A stretch of 64,000 bases of DNA, taken from positions 276,232 through 340,231 of the forward strand of contig CALNXK010000332.1 in the NCBI GenBank assembly GCA_942486035.1, given 5' to 3'. This document shows, piece by piece, positions 10,538 to 21,429 of the stretch (within the stretch, counting starts at the first letter, position 1; every line of letters begins with the position of its first letter). A program made the position numbers and the translations under genes. This DNA comes from Porites lobata. Its lineage: Eukaryota; Cnidaria; Anthozoa; Scleractinia; Poritidae. The notes beneath the pieces were generated by a model. It was not told the DNA's origin. It was given only the letters and a program-made list of their open reading frames with translations, and searched no databases.

Positions 10538-11599
10538 CTAGTCAGCATTATGACTGTCCTGATCAGCAACTGCCAATGCAGTGAAGAACCGTAAAGCCCT
10601 TTCAGATAAATATTTCTGGGCGAGTGTTATACAGTTTGGTCTCACATTTTCGCGAACAGGTCTGCAATCTTGTCTCACAGGAACTAGATCCGCTGGATTT
10701 AATTCCTCACATTGTTTCTTCTTTACAAAAGAGACAATCGTTGGCTTTTCTACTGTATCCATTGTAAACCTGATAAAGGCGGTTTCATTGTGCCTGGTAA
10801 GCGTTAAGTTTCCTTCTTGATCTGGTATCTCACCACAGCCAAAATTCATAAACGCAATTTTTCCCACTCCGAATTTTTCTCCGTTAATGTCCTCGCTTCT
10901 AGCAATGTATTTGTTCTTTAAGTAAGATTTATCGTTCATTATCTGATGAAGGCTTACCCAGTGGCTTCTGACGTTACGTAAATGGCTATTTCGTAGAGAA
11001 ATTGCCCATTCTTGAGGAGTTTCGATTTTTTCCTGAGTGTTAAAGAATTGCTGAATGCACCCGAATCTTCTATCGCATATTGAAAAGGAATGCCCTTCCA
11101 ACAGAAATTTCAGATCTACTCGAAGAAACCTTCCATTTTGGACAAGGGTGTCCAAGTAAAAAAATAAAAAGCAGTATTTAAACTGTGGTGGCGAGTTATC
11201 TGCCCATAGTATTAAATGATGAAATGTCCCGTACCTTTCTATTAGTGTCTCCAATACGTACTTAAGTAACGATATCACTTCATTAGGACCACTTCCGCCA
11301 ATGGATTCATCGTAAAAAAAACAGTTCATAATATCTTCATTGGCTGAATAGACCCCGAAAAGATTAGTCCTTAACTTTCTCAAGTAAAAGGAATCTTGGG
11401 AGGAAACTTTTGGCGTCGGAAGACACTTATGATAGTCCATTTGGAGAACCAACACTCTTGGCATCATCGTTAAATGGCACCCCTGGGTCACAATCTGGTC
11501 GAAACAGAAATAATTCAATGGGCCGAGGATCTTAACAAAGGTCAGTAGTCGGATGGGCACATTATTTATAAGTGTGTTCACTTGCTTGTTTTGTCGCAA
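10538..11599 (-). CDS. DUF7869-type transposon-derived protein, C-terminal (DDE-like) half
   Basis: A 353-residue uninterrupted ORF. Recognisable blocks in order are VLQMDYHKCLPTPK (first acidic site), a Y/RKL-NLFGVY block, FYDESIGGSGPNEVISLL, HLILWADNSPPQFKYCFLFF (the W-x-D-x2-x-Q-x-K type second acidic site) and LLEGHSFSICDRRFGCIQ (GHSf..D..FG). These match the region called DUF7869 in many invertebrate proteins, which I take to be an RNase H-like transposase-derived domain. The first 30-50 residues have no counterpart and probably read through an intron: on the minus strand a pyrimidine-rich acceptor ending in GACCAG lies near 11497. The N-terminal half expected upstream on this strand is absent; it lies instead on the plus strand at 12046-13134. 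Confidence 0.7.
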   Translation of the reverse strand: MRQNKQVNTLINNVPIRLLTFVKILGPLNYFCFDQIVTQGCHLTMMPRVLVLQMDYHKCLPTPKVSSQDSFYLRKLRTNLFGVYSANEDIMNCFFYDESIGGSGPNEVISLLKYVLETLIERYGTFHHLILWADNSPPQFKYCFLFFYLDTLVQNGRFLRVDLKFLLEGHSFSICDRRFGCIQQFFNTQEKIETPQEWAISLRNSHLRNVRSHWVSLHQIMNDKSYLKNKYIARSEDINGEKFGVGKIAFMNFGCGEIPDQEGNLTLTRHNETAFIRFTMDTVEKPTIVSFVKKKQCEELNPADLVPVRQDCRPVRENVRPNCITLAQKYLSERALRFFTALAVADQDSHNAD

Positions 11600-12045
11600 T
11601 ATTAAAAAAAATGAAAAGTCGCGAAAACTCTAGATTTTTCTCATAAAATGTAGCTATTTTGTAGAACGTGTTTCACAACACGGAAATTACACCTGAATTC
11701 TAGACTTTTCGTGAATCACGCGGTTGAATTTCCTTAAGGCCGACTGTTTCAAGGGCGAAGTTGATAAAGTAGTATCATTATTATGCAAAAAGTGAGTGCA
11801 TTTCTTATTTTTGATGGAGTAATAAATGTGTCTGTTAAGAGGAAAAATTACACAAAAATGCATTTTTCTCTCTCATCCCACACGACTACAGAGGCTATTT
11901 TTAAAAAAACTATGCTGATAAGTAGCGAAACTGTCAACACGTGGTAGATTGGTTATAATTGACGTCAGAAAACGTTTTTATAGTTACTTTTTTATCACGA
12001 TACTAGAAAATTCTAGTAAGCTCTGCCTTCCACGAAGAATATAAA
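11600..12045. promoter_or_regulatory. Shared 446-bp region between head-to-head ORFs
   Basis: Separates the two divergent DUF7869-type ORFs. AT-rich, with a CRE-like TGACGTCA at 11961-11968 and a TATAAA-like TATAAAATG directly before the plus-strand ATG. A bidirectional promoter is possible, but this is inference from position only. Confidence 0.3.
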
Positions 12046-13134
12046 ATGAATAAGGATCACGCGGGTGAGATTAAACCATTTTCCTTTCCTTCAACAATGG
12101 GTTCTTTTGCTCAGCAAGAAACAGAGATGAACTTAAGTGGGGTTGATGTTAATCGCCTATTGTACATTTTTGACAGTTCGAATCCGTGGCAATATTTTAG
12201 ACAAGGTAAACCTCTTGCAAGCTCGGTAGAGAAAGGAAGGAGAACTTTGAGTTCCAGAAGCAAGTTAAAAAAGGTTTACGTACCAAAGACGAACCGAGTG
12301 AACCGGCGCAAAAATGCTGCCTTTGGTTTGCACAATTTGAACTTGACCTGTTGTGACAATGGATGCCTCCTGAGACACGGTCTGTGTAATATAAAACGCA
12401 TCATACGACAGCAAAGGGACCTGCTTTATAAGAAACAATACAATGAACAAAATTATCTTCTGTCAAAACTTGTGGAAGTGAAGATCACGCAAACAGGAAA
12501 ACGAAAAATAACATACAAGTCCCCATCGCTAGGTGAAGTATGCAAGACCGCGTTCCTCAAGGTTTATGGTATCTCAAAGCATAAAATAGAATGTCTGCTA
12601 AAAAAAATGAGCCCTGAAGGGCCATTTATAGAGCCCGACCGAAGAGGGCAAACCACTCCTCGAAGACTTTTGCCTGAAACAAAACAGACCGTCATCGACT
12701 TTATACTTTCACATGACGCGTCCGAGTCTCATTATAGAAGATCGCGAAGTGGCAGCAAAAAGTATTTTGAGTCCAATGAGTCACTACGAAAAATGTGGTC
12801 GGAATATATTCGTGAACATCCTGATGTCAAGACGACCAGGTTAAAAAGAAAAAACAAAGGACCTGTTATAAGTTTTTCAACTTTTAGAAATATCTTTAAC
12901 ACCGAGTTGAAAGAAGTTCTTAGCTTCAGAAAATCTAGGCTCGATACCTGTCAAGTTTGTGACAAGACTAATAACCGACTCAAGTATCTAAAATCTTTAC
13001 GAAATCGCAGCGACAATCAAGATCAAGAGATCCGCGATCTGACTCACTCAAAGAACTCTCATCTCAGAGAAAGTGAAGCAAGGTTTGCTTCCTTGAAATA
13101 TGACGTAACAGTATTGGCTTTAAAAGTGCAGTGA
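12046..13134 (+). CDS. DUF7869-type transposon-derived protein, N-terminal half
   Basis: A 362-residue uninterrupted ORF from the first ATG. It carries the features usual upstream of DUF7869: a cysteine cluster CCDNGCLLRHGLC (about residue 104), a GEVCKTAFLKVYGISKHKIE block (about 165-185), HDASESHYRRSRSGSKKY (about 225), a VSFSTFRNIF block and a DTCQVCDK motif near 303. It stops at YDVTVLALKVQ, exactly where homologues continue into the first acidic motif (V-L-x-M-D-x-x-K). That continuation is present on the opposite strand at 10538-11599. A polyadenylation signal follows 42 bp after the stop. Lysine-rich and likely DNA-binding. Whether it is a gene in its own right or half of an inverted element is open. 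Confidence 0.7.
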   Translation: MNKDHAGEIKPFSFPSTMGSFAQQETEMNLSGVDVNRLLYIFDSSNPWQYFRQGKPLASSVEKGRRTLSSRSKLKKVYVPKTNRVNRRKNAAFGLHNLNLTCCDNGCLLRHGLCNIKRIIRQQRDLLYKKQYNEQNYLLSKLVEVKITQTGKRKITYKSPSLGEVCKTAFLKVYGISKHKIECLLKKMSPEGPFIEPDRRGQTTPRRLLPETKQTVIDFILSHDASESHYRRSRSGSKKYFESNESLRKMWSEYIREHPDVKTTRLKRKNKGPVISFSTFRNIFNTELKEVLSFRKSRLDTCQVCDKTNNRLKYLKSLRNRSDNQDQEIRDLTHSKNSHLRESEARFASLKYDVTVLALKVQ

Positions 13135-13176
13135 ACCGGAGCTGAGACACTTTTTTTAGTTAGTTTAAATAGCAAA

Positions 13177-13182
13177 AATAAA
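13177..13182 (+). promoter_or_regulatory. AATAAA polyadenylation signal after the plus-strand DUF7869-type ORF
   Basis: AATAAA begins 43 bp after the stop codon; a second AATAAA lies near 13386. The short spacing fits a real 3' end for the truncated ORF, although AT-rich sequence gives such signals by chance. Confidence 0.4.
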
Positions 13183-13189
13183 GAAAAGA

Positions 13190-14440
13190 TAAAAATACGA
13201 CTGAAATAGATCTTTTTACAGTCTTATTTGTTTTTAATTGTGATTATTACAGTTATCATTTCTGTAACTTTTTTTCTCTCTCTTACCATTGTTGAATGAT
13301 CTGATTTTTATATTTTATTTTTTGTGTGTTAATAGAGGGCCACAAGTAAATCAGTTTTTATTGTAAAAAGGTTATCTGCTGTCTAAATAAAGTCTTCACT
13401 CCACTTTATCCGACTGCATAATTTGCCAGCCAGAACATAATTACATCATATGGATCATTCCCCTTAACAGGAAGGACATTTCTATATTACACTACGATAC
13501 ATATGCCCCTTACTGATGTACGTTTGTAGTCTACAAAGAGGCAGCACCTGTAAATGGTGAGAAACTATCTTCCCGCTCGTTCGAATCTTTTTGAATACAA
13601 AGATTTAAACATCACTGTCTAAGTCACAAATTTAATGGGAAGCTTAAAAAAACACGGGAGGAGAAAGAAATAGCAAGTATCTTTCGTTGCAGCGTTTTTA
13701 TTTATTTTTGTTGCAGTCAAGTAATATTAAGATAATTTTACCTCAACGGTACCGAGACTTTAACAAAGGCAAGGCTCATATCACTTCCTTACATAATTTT
13801 TTATAACATAAACTCCTTGAGCAAGGGCACCGCCAACGACAATTTCCTCCTAATACATTTTAAACACTTTCTAGGCTATCCAGAGTATTTTTAAATCTCT
13901 AGAAATGCATCGTCAGCGTCGCTATAAAATTTTGTGCATCAGTTCGGTCATCCTACGGTATTTTGAGTCTTTTGAAAAATACGAGGGCTTCAGCGTTAAT
14001 TTCCCGAAAATATTAGATGCACTCAAGAGGTTTTTTAAAAAAGTTAAAACTGCATAATTGATTCCGGTTAGGAACATCACATTTTAGAGTTCGAAATTTT
14101 CCATTTCTCTGCCTATGATAAATAGCCTAGACTGGGGGGTAAAATGTGAAGAATTAAACTTAAAATAAAATAGTGGAAATTCATTAGCTAAGTTCCAAAA
14201 TTTGTATCTGAATAGATCAACATTCATAAGAAGATTTTAAGCCGTCCTCAAGCAGTAGAAAATAATAGGCCTGTTCTCCCCCTCCGTAGAGAAATTATAA
14301 AGTACGCAGTCGCTCGGTGTGCCTGTTTTAAAAAATAAGAAAGAAAGGGTAAAGTTATTTAAGAGTCATCTCCAAAAATTCAATGACTTAAAACCTATCA
14401 AAAAACTTATTTAAACAAACCTGGTCGCCTAATAAACCAA
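13190..14440. other. Intergenic, nothing recognised
   Basis: About 1.25 kb of AT-rich sequence with no convincing coding frame, hairpin or repeat that I could match inside the window. Confidence 0.4.
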
Positions 14441-14447
14441 GCAACTC

Positions 14448-14690
14448 CAAATGCATACCAGATAATAGCCCTGTGTCTGTGCAACAACATGACAGCCAGC
14501 CAGACACAACCCCCCCTTAATTTGAGGGAGACATTGAGCTTTGAAAGACAGGGATAAGCCCAGGTACAAAGACTCAGCAAATCTGCACTCTAGCACAAAG
14601 CATAGTCTTTACAACAACCCCACCCCCCTGGAATTTAACCAGGCTACCCCAAATGCATACCAGATGATAGCCCCATGACTGTTCAACAAC
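14448..14690. repeat. Dispersed copy of the 202-bp satellite (about 1.2 units)
   Basis: From CTCCAAATGCATACCAGATA to GATAGCCCCATGACTGT it repeats the monomer of the 3244-5124 array with high identity, including the C-tract and TTTGAGGGAGACATTGAGC. The left flank diverges from the monomer before CCCCAAATGC, and the right flank after GATAGCCCC. So a short piece of the satellite sits alone about 9.3 kb from the array. Confidence 0.9.
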
Positions 14691-14742
14691 ACGAGACTTA
14701 GTTTGACGGAAGCCCCCCTCAAAAAATATTAGCTGGGCCAAC

Positions 14743-14783
14743 GGGGGCAACAGCCCGTCCCTACGGGACGGGCTGTGGCCCCC
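14743..14783. repeat. Strong GC-rich hairpin next to the satellite copy
   Basis: ACAGCCCGTCCC (14750-14761) pairs perfectly with GGGACGGGCTGT (14765-14776) around TAC. The stem extends through one mismatch to GGGGGC and GCCCCC. It may be the core of a MITE or the end of the segment that carried the satellite unit. Confidence 0.75.
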
Positions 14784-15039
14784 CTCGTGCAGATTTTCTG
14801 GAATTTGCACTGATTTCTGTCAATTCCAGGAAGTTATTTATGGTTAAGAGGTGAGGGTGGTTAGTCCTGAAGAGCGAGATTGTTATTTGTACACTAAAAG
14901 TATCAGGGCTTTAAGCAAATTAAGTTTTGAAAGATTGCCTGCAATGTGCTGGACTTGACTTAAAATTTCAGGCAACCCGGTTTTCAAAACTCCAGGTAGA
15001 TATAAATTCTTATACATGAGGATCCGCAAGCGACTTTTT

Positions 15040-16650
15040 TTTGCGATCAGCATGATTTCTTAGTTGCTACGGACGCTTTGTTTTCAAAAGGTGACAAGAG
15101 AATTTCCTGCTGTGGGAATTTAATTAGCACGTTAATTTCTGGCCAAAAAACGTAATCCGATAAGGTGTCAACCCTGTCATATACCACTACAGTAGTAATC
15201 CTTTTGAAAGCTCAGAACGCGTTCAAGATAGTAAAAACCAGATGAGAATACAACGCTATCCATTATAAAAATTAAAATAAAGCAAACTTAAAACAATTTT
15301 GCTTATAGTAAAGTGTATGCCTTGCAAAACCTTCAAGTTGCGTTCTAGATAACTTTTTGCCAGATTTCAGCACGAGGAATCCACGCGCCAGGACGCGCGA
15401 ACAGCAATGATCAGGAAATAAAGCGGAAGAACGAATTGTCTTTTCAAAAATATATTTTCCCTTTCAAACTGAAATGCTTCAAGGCTAAACAAGATTTTGC
15501 CTATTGCGACTGGCCGGTGCTATCTCACGATAGCCGATCTGTAGCGACGACACGGAGTCGAGTGTAAATATTGAGCCGCTTTTTAGGCATGCGGTTGCCT
15601 GCAGTCTTTATTTATGCGTCGTAATGTAAAACAAAGAAACAAATCAGCAAGTCGAAAAAAGGATAGTGCAAGTAAAAGTATAACCCATCCTACAATGGAA
15701 TTAATTGGATTTTACTTTATATGGTATGCTTTTGGTATATCGCGCTAGATCTGCCACGATACTTTGTCAGAAGATTCCTGAGAGTGAGAGCCACGAGTGA
15801 TGGCGGTGTACATGTGTGACGATCCTCGTCTATTCTATTGCGCCGGTTTTTTTTCTCCTTCGCTGGATACCGAAAAGACTTGGTATCATTGCTTTGAATT
15901 CCAGCCTATGTAATGGAAAGCTATGCATGTTCGGCTCCTCCGATTCAGTCAAGAGTTTTAGCGAGGAATTTAAGCAGTCTGACAAGATGGCGTTCTTGCT
16001 TGTATGAGTTGGTTCTCCGTGCCGTCGATGGAGGGGGCTTTTTGGTCCGCTGTCGCTCGATATCATTCGCCACAAGTCCCTTAGCTAAATCATGTTTCTA
16101 GAAGCGGATTTCAAGAGGTGGTGGACTGGATCAGTTCATTTTGATTCAAGGGTTCTGCCCATTGGCGCCAAAATCGAATAGCCCGCCAATTCCCCAAAAT
16201 AGCCCGCCAATCCAAAATCTCTGTACACATCCTTCACTCAGGAAACAACCAAGTAACAATGGGTATGACTCGCTTTTATTAAATAACAAAGTCAGTATAC
16301 CAACTTGCATAGCAAATTGTGAGAAATGAGGTCAGTTAACCGGTTTATTGTTTGTTGAAATATCATTTTCTTGTAATTATTGTGGGACATAATTTTTGAA
16401 GCCCATTGTTTCTCCCTTATTTAAATTCATTTTTTTCTCCTTTCACTTCAATTGCTGTCACTTTTCAATGGCTAATAATGTCTTTTTTTTCATAAAGGCT
16501 GATCTCATAAACTGTTTTGCAAATGTGATTAGGCATACAGAGGTCTTAAAGAAAAGTGAAATTTTTTTGACAGAAAACACTACAATTATGTTTGTTTAAG
16601 GGGCAACATTTAACTTTAAGAAGAAATTCTTCTTTTTCATCGATCTGTAT
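15040..16650. other. No gene recognised
   Basis: Mixed sequence. AATAGCCCGCCAATTCC-type repeats occur twice near 16178-16215. Short open frames on both strands at 15816-16101 overlap one another and show no recognisable domain. Confidence 0.4.
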
Positions 16651-16654
16651 GTAT

Positions 16655-17603
16655 TCAAGAGTGGGTGTTTCATACTGCCATGATGTTCTGCGACTCCTAA
16701 GCGCAAATTGTGAAATGCAACAGAACACTAGGTGTGTCGCCTGTGTTTCTGTGAGTTAGAAATTCATGGCATTATTAATTCACCTGCAAACTTATCTAAT
16801 AGTCATCTTGAGTGAGTAGGTTTTTGATAATGCCATGATGATCTGCGACTCCTAAGTGAAAATTGTGAAATGCAACAGAACACTAGGTGTGTCGCCCGTG
16901 CTTCTGTGAGTTAGAAATTCATGGCATTATGAATTCACCTGCAAACTTATCTAATAGTCATCTTGAGTGAGTAGGTTTTTGATAATGCCATGATGATCTG
17001 TGACTCCTAAGTGCAAATTGTGAAATGCAACAGAACACTAGGTGTGTCGCCCGTGCTTCTGTGAGTTAGAAATTCATGGCATTATTAATTCACCTGCAAA
17101 CTTATCTAATAGTCATCTTGAGTGAGTAGGTTTTTGATAATGCCATGATGATCTGTGACTCCTAAGTGCAAATTGTGAAATGCAACAGAACACTAGGTGT
17201 GTCGCCCGTGCTTCTGTGAGTTAGAAATTCATGGCATTATTAATTCACCTGCAAACTTATCTAATAGTCATCTTGAGTGAGTAGGTTTTTGATAATGCCA
17301 TGATGATCTGCGACTCCTAAGTGCAAATTGTGAAATGCAACAGAACACTAGGTGTGTCGCCCGTGTTTCTGTGAGTTTGAAATTCATGGCATTATTAATT
17401 CACCTGCAAACTTATCTAATAGTCATCTTGAGTGAGTAGGTTTTTGATAATGCCATGATGATCTGCGACTCCTTAAGTGCAAATTGTGAAATGCAACAGA
17501 ACACTAAGTGTGTCGCCCGTGTTTCTGTGAGTTAGAAATTCATCACATTTTTAATTCACCTGTAAACTTATCTAATGGTCATCCTAAGTGAGTAGGTTTT
17601 GGG
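16655..17603. repeat. Tandem array, 155-bp monomer, six copies
   Basis: The landmark CTG(C/T)GACTCC recurs at 16688, 16843, 16998, 17153, 17308 and 17463, an exact 155-bp period. Central units are almost identical; the first and last are more diverged. Each monomer contains CATGGCATTAT and its complement ATAATGCCATG about 60 bp apart, so every unit can fold back. No long frame is open. Confidence 0.95.
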
Positions 17604-18299
17604 AATGGGTTTTTGACATTTTACTTCTCTTACTGACAATCGGTCATTTAGAAAATATTGTTGTTTGCAGTTACACTGGATCATAAAGGGTTGTTATTGA
17701 TAATGGCATGAACTCTATGCTATTCTATTTGTCCTTTCTGTTGAGTTTTGTATCTTTTTCTGTGCATTTAGGATATGGCTGGATTCTATTGCGTTTTGCC
17801 TTAAACTGCAGGGGAATGAACAAGTGAATAGTTTTCCTTAGTATTGAAACATGTATTTATTAACCTAGTATTATCATTTTAACAACTACCAACCTTTAGA
17901 TGCTCCAGAAGGCTTTGTTCAAGCAATATCCCTTGAAGAGCAAAAAATCAACCGGAGGCACCATAAACTTTATACGTTTATGTGTCTAAAAGCTTTTCGC
18001 TGATATGAAAACTCATATCATAAAGATTTAAAAATGTAGAAACTTTTGAAATCTAATATTAAGCAATCTTGGCAGGCATAATACTTTAATACCTACAGAA
18101 AAAAATGGCGCTCCAGTTCAAAGACTCACTTGTTCCAAGAAAAACTTAATGGACTGCATCAGCGTCTAAAAATGATCTTGAGAAAATACAAAAGAAACTA
18201 AAATCTTTATTTTTAGAAAATAATTACCCAATGTACATGGACCATCTTCTTGACCTCGAAATGTATGTCGCGGAAAAAAATAAGATTCGCTCAGTAGAA

Positions 18300-18735
18300 A
18301 GTTTAGAACGCTCCACGCGCGGCATAGTGACCAACGCGCGACAAAGAAAACCCCTGTTGTTCAAGCAAACTCTAAGGACCTCTAAGGTCACGTCTCACAT
18401 TATTACTAGTTTATAAGTCGTGTTTATTTCAAACAATTAAAGATTTTTTTCTAGACTGCTTGCAGGCCCCTTTTTTGCATAGACCATTTTCATGACCGCT
18501 AAATGTAAGTCTCAGTGCGGCGGAAAAATACAATTTTAGAACGCTCGATGTGCGGCATTGGTGACCAACGCGCGACAAGGGAAAGAAGGAAAACCCCTGT
18601 TGTTCAAGCAAACTCTAAGGTCACGTCTCACAACATTACGAGTTTTTAAGTCGTGTTTATTTCAAACATTTAAGAAAGTCTTTCTAGACTGTTTGCAGCC
18701 CGTCTTTTCTCTTAAAATCTGTTTAGTTCTTATTC
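18300..18735. repeat. Two-copy direct duplication, about 234 bp
   Basis: The first copy starts near TTTAGAACGCTCCACGCGCG (18300) and the second near TTTAGAACGCTCGATGTGCG (18534). Shared landmarks are GTGACCAACGCGCGACAA, CCCCTGTTGTTCAAGCAAAC, TCACGTCTCACA, AGTCGTGTTTATTTCAAACA and TCTAGACTG(C/T)TTGCAG. The second copy has a short insertion after CGACAA. Confidence 0.85.
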
Positions 18736-19892
18736 CAGCTAGCGAGATTGTAAACAACAACTTTAGAATAGAGAATTTACCCTGGGTGCCAGAGACTTTC
18801 CATGCCCGCGCTTTCCGTTCTCGGCCATCTGTCAGTGAAGGTCGAGACGCCCGCATTTAGCAGTTCGCGGCTTTGTAAAGGAAAATAATAGACTGCTCGC
18901 AGTTTATAGTCGTTCAAGCAACGAGGCCTTCCGTTGGCAAAATAAATATTGTACTATTAAATTTTCCGTTAACCTTCGCAAACTGACTAAAGAATTCTAT
19001 GTAAGATTTGGTTTCGGAATAATTGTTACGGCGTGCATTTAGTTTTCCTCGCTTTTAGCCAAATATTTCACTCACAAGAAAAATAGTTTTTAACTCGGCA
19101 TTTGCAGCTCACACGCCAAATTGTTCACGCGTTTTACTCGCCGTTTGTCGCGGCTTGCTTTGAAAGGTCCCACGAGTTTTTTTCTGTGTTTCCATTGAGT
19201 GCAATGAATCAAATTTCTAATTAATTTGGTTAAGTTGTCAAACGATGAGTTGTAAATAAAATGAAACATTCAGTCGTGATGATTTAGAGAGGATCGTATT
19301 CTATGAGTTGTCAACACGTCTTTTGTTTTACATTGCGCAATCGGTCATTTCAGATGACCGACTTCGCCGGTCTCTAAGTCTTGCGGATCCTCATGGGCTG
19401 TTTTGAAAACATTGTTGGAATGTTATTGTGTCGGAAGGAACAAACCAATCAGGTGCAGTGTGGGAAAAATAAAATACAATCAACAATGGTGATTACTTTT
19501 TGGTTTTGTGACTAGTTCAGGGGAATTGTTATCATTGGTTACAACACATGCTGCTGAAAATTGTTAGGTACAGTTCATGATGTTCTAAATTTAACAGAAA
19601 AAATATTTTTGCTGTGCAACAAATCACTGTGTGGGGTAATATTAGGGGTCTTACTAGTTGAGGGGGGGGTGTAACCCCTTTAAAACCCCAGTAGCAACAA
19701 ACAAATTTTCCGGATTGACCTTCATACATTTTCTTAGAGAATAATTTGTTTAAAGATAAAAACATTTCCTTGATTGTGATCTTTTTAATAATTCTCATAA
19801 CTTTTCCTTTTGACGATGTAGTGATGTTGTTAGGAGAAAATCGTTGTTGGTCTTTCAAAGGGGAGAGAGGGGTTATCAGAGAGGTTACACTA

Positions 19893-19972
19893 GGGGAGGA
19901 GGGGTGGCTTATAAATCAGTCCCACCTGATCTGTACTCCACCCAGAAGGGCCACCCCTCCTGATTCCCCTTA
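19893..19972. repeat. Imperfect G-rich hairpin
   Basis: AGGGGAGGAGGGGTGGC is mirrored by GCCACCCCTCCTGATTCCCCT (about 19950-19970) with a small bulge. The flanks are rich in short G and C runs. It is likely part of a short non-autonomous repeat. Confidence 0.45.
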
Positions 19973-20119
19973 GTTTGATAGGGGATATGAGCCTCACCCC
20001 CGGAGACTTTTGTCAGGACTCTTGTCCAGGGTGGCTACCACCGGTACCGCTCGATCTTGTCTCCCCCTCGGGAGGACTTCTCTCCTGGTCCCCTTACCTC
20101 TAGATTTATAGTGCGATCG

Positions 20120-20345
20120 GAAAACCGTGAACACTTAAAATATTTCATGAATGTTTATTGTGTTATGACCAATCACAGCAAAGATCAGCACACACGAACT
20201 AGCCACAAAACCAGAAACTAATTAACGTTCTTAGTTTTCTCACGCTTGATTGGTTTTCTTCTTGCAACACAATAGCATTCCACAAATATTTCTGTTGTTC
20301 ACGATTTTCCCGGTTTGACTGTAAGCGCTTCCCTGCCACCAGAAT
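20120..20345. mobile_element. Dispersed repeat, related to 59740-59945
   Basis: Landmarks TGAATGTTTATTGTGTTATG, ACCAATCAC, CAACACAATAGCATTCC, AATATTT and TGTTGTTCACG recur in the same order and orientation at 59740-59945 (AAAATGTTTATTGTGTAGTG, ACCAATCAC, CAACGCAATAGCATTCC). Both copies are diverged. The family is unknown to me. Confidence 0.55.
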
Positions 20346-20479
20346 TTTGCCCATTAGTTTGTTGTGTGTTTTCTGTTCGCTATCTGGCGTAGAACCTTCA
20401 TGCAAAACCACTGCCGATTGGAAGAGTTTATTAATATAATGGCTTAGTTAATTCCAAGCGTGCCCATTCCCCTCCCCCT

Positions 20480-20650
20480 GGCATTTGTTGGGCCTTTGTC
20501 ATTTTGTTTTGGAAAAGCGGCAAATGCCCCGCAGTGGGGCCGGGCGTTCATACAAATACCGCACGGTGGGCTTAAAAAACGGGGTGCAAACGCCCCACCC
20601 CGGGACAACACCAAAATTACATTCTCCAGTAAATAAGCTGCAGAATACCA
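20480..20650. repeat. CCCC/GGGG-rich dispersed repeat
   Basis: Contains GCAAATGCCCC, a CCCCGCAGTGGGG mini-palindrome and CAAACGCCCCACCCCGGGAC. The related block GACAAATGCCCCAACCCCGG lies at about 21488. It looks like decayed units of one short repeat family. Confidence 0.4.
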
Positions 20651-21096
20651 CATTTGTGGGAAATCTGTAGTTATCTGATCAACTAGTTATAATTATTGCA
20701 AAACTGATAAATCGCAGTGAAAAAGCTATAAATTAGAATTTTAATAATACTATGTTTTCGAAGATGTTTAATACAGTGAATGATTAACAAATAACCGACG
20801 CGCTTTACATGAGCATTTCCTCATCACGATGGAACTCTTGAATTGTCGCATTAATCCGAGATCGTACAATACAGGAAGTTTATATTAGCTTAAAGTGTCT
20901 TTTTGTTTAACCTCTTCAAACGATTATTACATTAATTGTTTTCCCTCCATGTGCGAGCTGATCACGATGGCGGGAAGAAATTTCTTAGACGGATGCAAAA
21001 AGTACTGTGGGGTAGGGAAAGATGGAGCGAAAACCACGCATACCTTTTTAAAGCGTAGGTATTAAAATATTCTTTGGAATGCTATCTAAATAGGTA

Positions 21097-21429
21097 CCGT
21101 AAAATTCCGAAAATAAGCCCCAGGGCTTATATTTTTTAAAGGCCTTTTTTGAGGGGCTTATTTTTGGAAGGTGCTTATATTCGGAGGGGCTTATCTACGG
21201 AGGGAAAATTGTGTTTAAAAATCGATTGGGCTAGCCCTAAAGTTGGAAGTAAATTTACCATTATTGCTTTGTTTTACTTTGTATTTGAGGGTAATTTTTC
21301 AAGTAAAAGCCCCCGGGGGGCTTATATTTGGAGGGGCGATTTAACGGAGGGTTTTATGCGTTACCGGTTTGGGGGGCTTATATTTGGAGGGGCTTATATA
21401 TGGAGGGGCCTATTTTCGGAATTTTACGG
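21097..21429. mobile_element. MITE with 25-bp terminal inverted repeats and TA target duplication
   Basis: The left end CCGTAAAATTCCGAAAATAA continues to GCCCC (21097-21120). The right end is its complement (about 21406-21429) with two differences. TA flanks both ends (21095-21096, 21430-21431), as in Tc1/mariner-type insertion. The interior is a minisatellite of GGGGCTTATATTTGGA units. Translating it gives repeated GAYIWRG-like blocks, which is a repeat artefact and not a protein. Confidence 0.85.

Larger units (their letters stand above)
15015..19395. repeat. Perfect 16-bp inverted pair CATGAGGATCCGCAAG, 4.4 kb apart
   Basis: CATGAGGATCCGCAAG occurs at 15015-15030 and its exact complement at 19380-19395. 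Outside both, GTTTTGAAAAC/GTTTTCAAAAC blocks also match. A third relative (TTTTTGAAAACCGGG) is at 2804-2818. They may be the ends of one large element enclosing the 155-bp array, or separate inverted copies of a small repeat. No target duplication was found. Confidence 0.5.
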
